Shown here one piece after another: positions 6,315 to 12,714 of a stretch of 12,714 nucleotides of DNA; position 1 is the first letter of the stretch; each line of letters opens with the position of its first letter. Where the stretch lies: NCBI GenBank assembly GCA_003498085.1, contig DNCM01000195.1:1-12714 (forward strand), read 5' to 3'. This stretch comes from a bacterium. GTDB taxonomy: Bacteria; UBA9089; UBA9088. The notes below the pieces were generated by a model. It was not told where the DNA came from. It searched no databases and saw only the letters and a program-made list of their open reading frames with translations. The translations under genes were made by a program, and so were the position numbers.

Positions 6315-6869
6315 ATGGAAGATTTAATATTTAACTTGCTTAAAGAAATCGGTGAAGACCCAAATAGAGAAGGGCTAAAAAACACACCAAAAAGGGCTGC
6401 AGATTCCTTGAGGTATTTAACATCTGGCTATAATGAAGACCCCTATAGTGTCTTAAAAAAAGCCATTTTTTTTGAAGAGTACGATGAGATGGTCATTTTG
6501 AAAGATATAGAGCTTTTTTCTCTATGCGAACACCATATGCTCCCATTTTTTGGAAGATGTCATGTTGCATATATTCCAGGGAAGAAGATAGTTGGTATAT
6601 CCAAGATTACAAGGATTGTTAATATCTATTCAAGAAGGCTCCAGGTTCAAGAAAGGCTAACCTCTCAGATAGCAAATACATTGAATGAGGTTTTGGAGCC
6701 AAAAGGGGTTGGAGTTGTTATTTCTGCAAAACACCTTTGTATGATAATGAGGGGGGTTGAAAAACAGAACCCATGTGTAGTTACATCGTCTATGCTTGGT
6801 TTATTTAGAAAAAGTAGTAGGACAAGAACGGAATTCATGGAGCTTATAGGAGAAAAAAATGTCTTTTAA
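6315..6869 (+). CDS. folE: GTP cyclohydrolase I
   Basis: FolE (type IA) converts GTP to 7,8-dihydroneopterin triphosphate, the first step toward folate and related pterins and also used for queuosine precursors. The enzyme is a cytosolic homodecamer with one zinc per active site. The zinc ligands are visible as Cys71 and His74 in CEHHMLPFFG (71-80) and Cys142 in KHLCMIMRGV. The neighbouring SKITRIVNIYSRRLQVQERLT (96-116) and the late SSRTRTEF (167-174) are also characteristic. At 184 residues it is full length for the short bacterial form. It diverges from the PUR operon and overlaps the next gene by 11 bases, whose AGGAGA Shine-Dalgarno lies in the folE 3' end. No other folate gene is in the window, so the pathway it serves here is open. 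Confidence 0.97.
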   Translation: MEDLIFNLLKEIGEDPNREGLKNTPKRAADSLRYLTSGYNEDPYSVLKKAIFFEEYDEMVILKDIELFSLCEHHMLPFFGRCHVAYIPGKKIVGISKITRIVNIYSRRLQVQERLTSQIANTLNEVLEPKGVGVVISAKHLCMIMRGVEKQNPCVVTSSMLGLFRKSSRTRTEFMELIGEKNVF

Positions 6870-8766
6870 AAAGAAAATAATCCCCTTTGTATTTTCAATA
6901 TTTATCTTTCCAGATATCGATTGGAATTTTTCACAACCATCAGGTATTTTTGTAGAGAAGGGAAGGGTTTATGTTGCCGACTCTGGCAATTCTATAATCA
7001 AAGTATTTTCACCATCTGGAAAACTGGTTCTAGAAATTGAAGGGATAGAAGAAGACAAGTTTGAATGTCCCCATGATGTTCTTGTAGATTCATCTTCTGA
7101 TATTTATATCTCAGATACTTGGAATAACAGGGTTTGTGTATTTGACAAAAAAGGCCGATGGAAAAAGACGATAGGTGGATTTGGTGAAGGATGTGGGAGG
7201 TTCAACAAGCCGCATTCGATCTCTATCGATACCGATGATTCTCTTTATGTTGTCGACTCTGGAAATGGTATTATCCAAAAATTTGCAAAAGATGGAAGTT
7301 TTGTTATGGAGTTGGGAAGGGAGGTTGGATTAAAATTTCCATCTGGAATAGCGATAGATAATGAAACCATTTATGTCTCTGATTCGTATAATAACAGAAT
7401 TGTTAAATTCAACAAGGAAGGAAAGTTTATTGGCTCAATAGATAATATAGACAACCCTAGAGGGATAGTAGTATCCTCCGGTATTCTTTACATTGCAGAG
7501 ACTGGTGGTGGCAGGATATTAAAACTTATTGATAAAAAAATTATTCCATTCATTAAAAACTTAAACATGCCTTATGATATCGCTTTTGATAAGGAGTTTC
7601 TTTGGATTACAGAGGCTGGAAAAAATAGGCTTCTTAAGTTTGATATAGATGGGATATTTAAAGAAGAGTGGAAGGGGCGAGGCTCGGGCTTATCAAGACT
7701 CAATCTTCCCTATGATATTTCTGTAAGCAATGACTGTGATATTTATATTGCAGACTGTGGAAATAATAGAATCTTATGGCTTGACCAATCTTTTAAACCA
7801 AAGGGTGTTTGGAATGTGGATGCCCCAATATCTATCTTTGTCGATAATAGAAAGGATGTTTATTGTATAAATTCAATAGAAAAACAGATTATAAAGTTTG
7901 ACAAAAAGGGGAATGAGGTTTGTAGATGGCAAGAGAATCTTGTAGATCCCAAAGATCTATTTGTGACTGAAAAAGGTGTTTTTGTTGTTGATTCTAGTAA
8001 AGAATGGGTTTTTAGGTTTTCAAATGATGGTAAGTTTATTGGAACAATATGTAGTGGGCTTAAAGAAGCTTGCGGTATTGCAATAGATAGTCTTGGATAC
8101 ATCATCGTCTCTGATTGCGATGGTATAAAAAGGTTTTCAAGGATGGGTATTTTGGTAAAGAAAATGGATGGTTTTTCATCACCATCCGGTGTTACTGTTG
8201 ACAAGGATGATAATATCTATGTAGTAGATAAAGAGGATAATGAAATCATTAAGCTTTCGTTCTATGGAAAAATCCTTGACAAAATAAAGGCAAAGTTCTC
8301 TTTCCCTCAATCCATTGCAATTGATAAAGAAGGATGCGCCTACATTGTAGATACTGGAAATCATAGGATAGTAAAGATCGACTTTTCTGATAGAGTTTAC
8401 GAGAGGGAGCCTATTGAGATAGAAATAAAGCCAACAAAAACGAACTTTCCCGATTTTGTTGTTGATGAGATAATCATAGATGAGCCAAGGAAGGGGGTAT
8501 GGACAAAGATTTCATCCAAAATAAGGAATTGTGGGGATAAACAAGTGGACTTTGTAAGTGTAAGTATGTATGAAGATTCAAAGAGGATAGGGCTTACAAA
8601 GATAATCAAAACTATCCCACCAAAGGCAACAGAAATAATAAGTACAATATGGTATCCAGAGAAAGAGGGTATATGCACAATAAGAGTTGTTGTTGACCAG
8701 GAGGATATGATAAGAGAGGAGAATGAGGATAATAACATAGGAGAGAAGGAGGTTTTTGTTTGGTAA
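6859..8766 (+). CDS. Exported double NHL-propeller protein with CARDB-like domain
   Basis: This 635-residue protein has a basic start (MSFKKK) and a hydrophobic stretch to about residue 17, consistent with export although no clear AxA cleavage site follows. Residues 27-515 hold 12 NHL-like repeats of about 40 residues, with recurring 'PxxIxxD....YVxDxxNxRIxKF..dG' units beginning near 27, 70, 117, 160, 199, 236, 282, 322, 362, 404, 440 and 482. NHL propellers are usually six-bladed, so 12 repeats suggest two propellers in tandem, typical of protein or ligand binding. Residues about 530-634 look like a CARDB Ig-fold: 'FPDFVVDEI', a mid-domain RNCGD, and the closing 'DQEDMIREENEDNNIGEKEV' with its NN element. 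It starts inside folE (11-base overlap, good Shine-Dalgarno). The ligand is unknown; the folE link may be only transcriptional. Confidence 0.9.
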   Translation: MSFKKKIIPFVFSIFIFPDIDWNFSQPSGIFVEKGRVYVADSGNSIIKVFSPSGKLVLEIEGIEEDKFECPHDVLVDSSSDIYISDTWNNRVCVFDKKGRWKKTIGGFGEGCGRFNKPHSISIDTDDSLYVVDSGNGIIQKFAKDGSFVMELGREVGLKFPSGIAIDNETIYVSDSYNNRIVKFNKEGKFIGSIDNIDNPRGIVVSSGILYIAETGGGRILKLIDKKIIPFIKNLNMPYDIAFDKEFLWITEAGKNRLLKFDIDGIFKEEWKGRGSGLSRLNLPYDISVSNDCDIYIADCGNNRILWLDQSFKPKGVWNVDAPISIFVDNRKDVYCINSIEKQIIKFDKKGNEVCRWQENLVDPKDLFVTEKGVFVVDSSKEWVFRFSNDGKFIGTICSGLKEACGIAIDSLGYIIVSDCDGIKRFSRMGILVKKMDGFSSPSGVTVDKDDNIYVVDKEDNEIIKLSFYGKILDKIKAKFSFPQSIAIDKEGCAYIVDTGNHRIVKIDFSDRVYEREPIEIEIKPTKTNFPDFVVDEIIIDEPRKGVWTKISSKIRNCGDKQVDFVSVSMYEDSKRIGLTKIIKTIPPKATEIISTIWYPEKEGICTIRVVVDQEDMIREENEDNNIGEKEVFVW

Positions 8767-8788
8767 TATCTAAAGCTAGTTTTCAAAA

Positions 8789-9829
8789 ATGAATTTGTAT
8801 TCAAAATTGTCTGAAATGCTAATACCAGTAATGGTCTTTCTTTTGACCCTAGCCTTAGGGTACGTCTTAAGAAGACTCATTCTAAATCGGCTTACTCGTT
8901 TGTCAGAGAGTACTAAAGCCAAGGCTTATAATATCATAATTACAACAATTAAAGGGCCATTCATAATTTGGTCTTTGATGTTAGCCATCTATCTTGCCCT
9001 TGAATTTTCAAAACTACCAGGAAACTTAATCAGTATCATCAATAAACTCTTGCTCATCCTGGGCATTTTTTCGATAACTCTTGTTCTTGCTGCAATTTCT
9101 GCTAAAGCAATAAGTGTATATTCTCGTAAATTTGAAACGGTATTTCCAGTTACTTCGCTTACACAGAATATAACCAAAGTTGTTATTTTTATGATAGGGA
9201 TTTTGATAATCCTAAATACTTTAGGTGTTTCTATAACCCCTATCTTGGCAACACTTGGTATAGGTGGCTTGGCAGTAGCCCTGGCTTTACAGGATACACT
9301 TTCTAATCTATTTTCTGGGTTCCACATTATTATGACAAAACAGATCAGAGTGGGAGATTACATAAAACTAGATTCTGGAGAGGAAGGATATGTTATCGAT
9401 ATTACCTGGCGTACTACTAAAATAAGGATGTTGCCTAATAATATAATTTTAGTGCCAAATGAGAAATTGACCAAGGCAATCGTCACTAATTACTACCTTC
9501 CAGAAAAAGAAATGGCAGTGCTAGTAGGTGTAGGTGTCCATTACGATAGCGATTTAAAAAGAGTAGAAAGGATAACCTGTGAGGTAGCTAAAGAGGTAAT
9601 GAGAGATATCACGGGTGGTGTTCCAGAATTTGAGCCATTCATCCGTTATCATACATTTGGTGATTTTAGCATCAATTTTACTGTGATATTAAGGGCAAGG
9701 GAATTTGTTGACCAGTATCTTATCAAACATGAATTCGTCAAAAGACTTCATGAGCGCTATGCTAAAGAGGGTATAGTGATTCCCTATCCAATAAGGGCAA
9801 TAAATTACACACAGGAAAAACAAGAATAA
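8789..9829 (+). CDS. MscS-family mechanosensitive channel
   Basis: This 346-residue small-conductance mechanosensitive channel opens under membrane tension to release solutes during osmotic downshock. It has hydrophobic segments at about 12-32, 52-72, 85-108 and 128-146, then the pore helix region with GIGGLAVALALQDTLSNLFS (157-176), which is close to the MscS TM3 signature. The beta-domain follows (VGDYIKL at 188-194, GEEGYVIDITWRTTKIR at 197-213, LVPNEKL at 221-227) and then an alpha/beta C-terminal domain to the end. It has more N-terminal helices than the three-TM E. coli MscS. The start is 22 bases after the NHL gene with no recognisable Shine-Dalgarno, so co-transcription with folE is uncertain. 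Arginine codon use (about 6 of 17 CGN) differs from the upstream genes. Confidence 0.95.
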   Translation: MNLYSKLSEMLIPVMVFLLTLALGYVLRRLILNRLTRLSESTKAKAYNIIITTIKGPFIIWSLMLAIYLALEFSKLPGNLISIINKLLLILGIFSITLVLAAISAKAISVYSRKFETVFPVTSLTQNITKVVIFMIGILIILNTLGVSITPILATLGIGGLAVALALQDTLSNLFSGFHIIMTKQIRVGDYIKLDSGEEGYVIDITWRTTKIRMLPNNIILVPNEKLTKAIVTNYYLPEKEMAVLVGVGVHYDSDLKRVERITCEVAKEVMRDITGGVPEFEPFIRYHTFGDFSINFTVILRAREFVDQYLIKHEFVKRLHERYAKEGIVIPYPIRAINYTQEKQE

Positions 9830-9885
9830 ATTTTGCCTATCTTAATCTCTGCTCATCCTTCATATCTTTTTATTGGGCAGAATTT
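9828..9885. terminator. Possible shared terminator between convergent genes
   Basis: AAATTTTGCC (9828-9837) can pair with GGCAGAATTT (9876-9885) as a ten-pair stem with one G-U wobble. It is followed on the plus strand by a short T-run (9883-9887 includes the arm end). It sits exactly between the convergent MscS and Nudix genes. The 38-base loop is unusually large for an intrinsic terminator, so this is tentative. Confidence 0.3.
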
Positions 9886-10361
9886 TTGGATATTTGATAG
9901 GTATCTTTAAGCTTTTGTTGAAGCTGGTTAAGAAAAGGAATCTGACCTTTTAAGATCTTGCGATTGGCTACATCAATCGTAAACCAAGCTGCTTGATCTA
10001 CTTCAGGGAATTCTTTGTACTGTCCAGATTTCGGAGGCCATTCCATAGAGAAGGTGTTGCTTTTGAATCCAGCAAGGTCCAAATCACACCTCATAGCCCA
10101 GGCATAGACAAGTTTTCCACTAGGCTGGCGGACTGGTTCCAAAGGAATTAGCTCACCATTTGGAATAAGACCAGTTTCCTCTTCGAATTCCCGCTTTGCA
10201 GTTGATAGTAAATCTTCGCCATCCTGGAATTCTCCTTTGGGAATAGACCACGCTCCTTCATCCTTCTTAGTCCAAAATGGTCCCCCAGGATGAACAAGCA
10301 ACACCTCGAGATGACCCAAAACCTCACGGAATATCAAAAGTCCAGCACTTTTCTTAGGCAT
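9870..10361 (-). CDS. Nudix hydrolase, COG4119-type NTP pyrophosphohydrolase
   Basis: Nudix enzymes hydrolyse nucleoside diphosphates linked to another moiety using divalent metal. The full Nudix box is present at residues 43-65: Gly43, Glu49, then REFEEETGL (57-65), fitting GX5EX7REUXEEXGU without deviation. The N-terminus, with KKSAGLLIF and then VLLVHPGGPFW and AWSIPKGE (37-44), is typical of the COG4119 group annotated as predicted NTP pyrophosphohydrolases. At 163 residues it is complete. The substrate cannot be inferred from sequence. It is a single-gene unit convergent with MscS and divergent from the M48 gene, with its own predicted promoter and only a weak AAGAG before the ATG. About four of its five arginine codons are CGN, unlike the genes left of 8767. 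Confidence 0.95.
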   Translation of the reverse strand: MPKKSAGLLIFREVLGHLEVLLVHPGGPFWTKKDEGAWSIPKGEFQDGEDLLSTAKREFEEETGLIPNGELIPLEPVRQPSGKLVYAWAMRCDLDLAGFKSNTFSMEWPPKSGQYKEFPEVDQAAWFTIDVANRKILKGQIPFLNQLQQKLKDTYQISKNSAQ

Positions 10362-10390
10362 AGTGACTACTCTTAGTTAGTTTTAAATAC

Positions 10391-10420
10391 ATTGTATTTT
10401 AATTAACCGCCCAAATTCAA
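10391..10420 (-). promoter_or_regulatory. Predicted promoter of the Nudix gene
   Basis: On the minus strand TTGAAT (10420-10415), an 18-base spacer and TACAAT (10396-10391) precede the ATG at 10361. An 11-base palindrome, AGGAT-G-ATCCT, lies just upstream at 10434-10444 and could be an operator, though it is short enough to occur by chance. Confidence 0.45.
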
Positions 10421-10577
10421 CCTCTTTTATGTGAGGATGATCCTTCTCTTATAAATAATTCTTTCTTCCAAATAAACATCCTTTTCAATAAAGTAAAGTT
10501 TAAACTTACGATTCAAATATTATCTGGTTATAAAATGAGGTTTGTACTTTGCTATTTTCGACTAAAAGAAAAAATTC

Positions 10578-10608
10578 TTTAGGAAATAAAGCCTAAATAT
10601 TTTATAAT
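10578..10608 (+). promoter_or_regulatory. Candidate promoter and inverted repeat before the M48 gene
   Basis: A perfect TATAAT at 10603-10608 stands 16 bases before the M48 ATG, but I see no good -35 box at the right distance. Where it should be is an inverted repeat, TTTAGG (10578-10583) and CCTAAA (10592-10597), eight bases apart. An activator-dependent promoter would fit, but the evidence is thin. Confidence 0.3.
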
Positions 10609-10624
10609 TTTTCATAATAAAGAG

Positions 10625-12682
10625 ATGAACTGTCCAAATTGTAAAGATGTAGTACTTACTCCATCCATGACCGAACAGGGAGTAGAAATTGATACCTGTA
10701 GCAGATGTAAAGGTATATGGCTCGATAGAGGAGAGATATTCTTTTTTGCAAGGAAGGTAAATGTAGTTGCGCGTAGTCTTGGAGAGGCGATAAAAGAAAG
10801 CAAGCCCACAGAAAAACTCAGTCCAAAAACACAAAGACCAATGTCTGAGATTGCCTTATTTGATGGAAAGCTTCATTTTGACTATTGCGAAGATACGGAT
10901 GGATTATGGTTGGATGGAGGTGAATTAGAGCATTTGCAGAAGTCTCAAATAAAAGAGTTAAGACTAACAATTGATTATCAGGCTAAGATATCTACGGAAC
11001 CAGAAGAGGTATTTAAATTTAAGAAAGAAATAAGAGTAGACGAGAAGAAAAAGGCAAAGATTGAGACTATTGTTAAAGGCTTGACACCGCTACCTAATCT
11101 ATTCATTCGTAGCTGCAGTGTTCTCTTTATTTTATATGCCTTACTTGTTCTTGTCTTGATTACCTGTGTAAATTTTGGACTCTTTACGGTTAGTGTGGCA
11201 ATACTGATAGCTATTGGAATTGCCTGTCTACAATTTATACTTGGCCCCTGGATGATGGATTTATCACTGATGGTTTTTTATAAAATGACCTGGAATCCTC
11301 GATTGCCTGCATACATAAATAATTTTATAAGAAAAACCTGCCACTCTCAAAAAATGAAGTATCCACGAGTTGGCCTATTATTTGATGGAGCACCACAAGC
11401 CTTTACTTATGGACATCATCCCAATAATGCTCGAATTGTCATCTCACAAGGATTAATTGACCTATTGGAGCAAGATGAAGTTTGTGCTGTCATTGCCCAT
11501 GAGATAGGTCATGCTAAGCATTGGGATATGTTAGTCATGACCATTGCCTATATAGTTCCATTCATATTGTATTACATCTATCGGACACTTATCAGGATAC
11601 GAATAAGAGGGCCACAGTATGCGATTACTATTGGTTCGTATATCCTATATATCATAAGCCAATACATAGTCTTATGGCTATCTCGAACCAGAGAATATTA
11701 TGCAGACAGATTTTCGGGTGAGGTAACTAAAAATCCAAATGTCCTGGCCCAAGCATTAGTGAAGATTGCTTATGGGTTAGCAGGTCAACAGAAGGTAAAG
11801 GATGAAAAACCCAAACGTACACATAGTTTAGAAGCAATCGGTGCCTTAGGCATATTCGATGCTAAATGTGCACATACATTAGCTATTACCAGCTATTCAT
11901 CGCCTAGAGCTAAGATGAGTGGTGAGATAGCTAAAGAAAACCTACAAGGCGCAATGAAATGGGATTTATGGAATCCTTGGGCTAAATATTACGAAATTCT
12001 TTCTACCCATCCATTAGTTGCCAAGCGGCTGCATTATTTAAGTGAACAAAGTGCCTTCTTGGGACAAGAACCTTTTATTATATTTAATCTCAAAAAACCC
12101 AAGTCATACTGGGATGAATTTTTTACAGATTTATCAATCATCTTATTACCTCTTTTGGCCATACTTATAGGAATAGTTATTACTTTACCTAGCTCTACAA
12201 CAGTAAAATTGGGTTGTATAGTTATTTTTTTAGGTATAGCAGAGTTAATTAAGACACTATTTTCTTATAGAAATTCAGATTATTTCCCACTTATGAATAT
12301 TGCTAGCCTACTAAAAAAGGTCAAAGTATCTGCAGTAAGACCTGTACCTTGTACCCTTAAAGGCAGGATAATTGGTAGAGGTATTCCTGGGCTTATCTGG
12401 TCAGAAGATTTTGTGATGCAAGACGACACAGGTATAATCTTTCTTGATTATCGCCAGCCGCTTGGGATTTGGGAATTTCTGTTTGGGTTATTGAGTGGTG
12501 CAGAACTTCAAGATAAAGAGGCAACGATTACTGGTTGGTATCGGCGAAACCCAGTGCCTTATGTTGAATTAAAGGATCTTACCATCGATAATGTCACTCG
12601 TACCTGCTATGTTTACCATACGAAACTTATCTTCGCTAGTTTGATAATACTGATAGGGATAATAATTCTTTTAAGTCTTTAA
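10625..12682 (+). CDS. Membrane M48 metalloprotease with N-terminal zinc ribbons
   Basis: This 685-residue protein starts with a TFIIB-type zinc ribbon (Cys3, Cys6, Cys25, Cys28, then GIWLDRGE) and a second, degenerate copy at 66-101. In the second copy only Cys88 remains, though GLWLDGGELEHL is intact. Hydrophobic segments lie at about 163-208. The M48 (HtpX/Ste24-type) protease core follows: HEIGH at 292-296 with the third zinc ligand Glu357 in SRTREYYADRFS, TM segments at about 303-320 and 332-353, and THPLVAKRL (461-469). Two more TM segments (about 502-520, 527-546) lead to a beta-rich, possibly OB-like domain (about 572-657) and a last TM helix (666-684). M48 enzymes degrade membrane or misfolded proteins. 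The ATG is the only start, as an in-frame stop lies just upstream; AAAGAG sits very close to it. About half the arginine codons are CGN. The substrate and the role of the zinc ribbons are unknown. Confidence 0.93.
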   Translation: MNCPNCKDVVLTPSMTEQGVEIDTCSRCKGIWLDRGEIFFFARKVNVVARSLGEAIKESKPTEKLSPKTQRPMSEIALFDGKLHFDYCEDTDGLWLDGGELEHLQKSQIKELRLTIDYQAKISTEPEEVFKFKKEIRVDEKKKAKIETIVKGLTPLPNLFIRSCSVLFILYALLVLVLITCVNFGLFTVSVAILIAIGIACLQFILGPWMMDLSLMVFYKMTWNPRLPAYINNFIRKTCHSQKMKYPRVGLLFDGAPQAFTYGHHPNNARIVISQGLIDLLEQDEVCAVIAHEIGHAKHWDMLVMTIAYIVPFILYYIYRTLIRIRIRGPQYAITIGSYILYIISQYIVLWLSRTREYYADRFSGEVTKNPNVLAQALVKIAYGLAGQQKVKDEKPKRTHSLEAIGALGIFDAKCAHTLAITSYSSPRAKMSGEIAKENLQGAMKWDLWNPWAKYYEILSTHPLVAKRLHYLSEQSAFLGQEPFIIFNLKKPKSYWDEFFTDLSIILLPLLAILIGIVITLPSSTTVKLGCIVIFLGIAELIKTLFSYRNSDYFPLMNIASLLKKVKVSAVRPVPCTLKGRIIGRGIPGLIWSEDFVMQDDTGIIFLDYRQPLGIWEFLFGLLSGAELQDKEATITGWYRRNPVPYVELKDLTIDNVTRTCYVYHTKLIFASLIILIGIIILLSL

Positions 12683-12714
12683 TTTTTCAAATTTCCCATT
12701 TTCCGCTACCTTAA

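Noticed and set aside
8397..8804. Minus-strand open frame of 135 codons over the end of the NHL gene and the MscS start
   Set aside because: It is antisense to the CARDB-like domain, whose reading frame is well supported; the translated peptide is low-complexity Ser/Ile-rich, as shadow frames often are.
10421..10436. CCTC/GAGG hairpin upstream of the Nudix promoter
   Set aside because: A four-pair stem with an eight-base loop is expected by chance in a gap of this size.

Overview
The window is a piece of an AT-rich bacterial chromosome. Most genes have A/T-ending codons and use AGA/AGG for arginine. Several proteins point to a diderm: a small protein with a signal peptide, a beta-barrel look and a C-terminal Phe; two DUF502 membrane proteins; a PUR-domain protein; and a long GAF/HD-GYP protein. 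I cannot name the phylum from sequence alone. A poorly sampled diderm or candidate-phylum lineage fits better than a model group. I see no tRNA, rRNA, CRISPR array or insertion sequence.

Left part, minus strand (113-6200). Two transcription units run right to left. The first starts at a clear sigma70-type promoter near 6253 and reads four tightly packed genes: a PUR-domain nucleic-acid-binding protein, a small ferredoxin-like (GYD/RAM-type) protein, a predicted outer-membrane barrel protein, and a 1067-residue two-TM sensor with five GAF-like domains. That sensor ends in an HD-GYP domain whose first metal-ligand His is replaced by Val. The second unit starts at a near-consensus promoter at 1597-1626, only 7 bases from an ATG, so its mRNA is probably leaderless. 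It reads two tandem DUF502 membrane proteins and an HU-family protein, each start overlapping the end of the gene before. A possible 3' end of a plus-strand gene lies at the extreme left edge.

Centre, plus strand (6315-8766). folE (GTP cyclohydrolase I) diverges from the PUR operon. The two promoters sit back to back, and their -35 boxes form the arms of one inverted repeat. folE overlaps by 11 bases a gene for a predicted exported protein with 12 NHL-like repeats (probably two six-bladed propellers) and a C-terminal CARDB-like Ig-fold domain.

Right part (8789-12682). An MscS-type channel (+), a COG4119-type Nudix hydrolase (-) and a zinc-ribbon/M48 membrane metalloprotease (+) follow. These three use CGN arginine codons far more than the genes to the left, and they are arranged more loosely, so the segment may have a different history.

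The best candidate for an undescribed system is the four-gene PUR / small sensor / barrel / degenerate HD-GYP operon with its symmetric shared promoter region. Any functional link among these genes is inferred from packing only.
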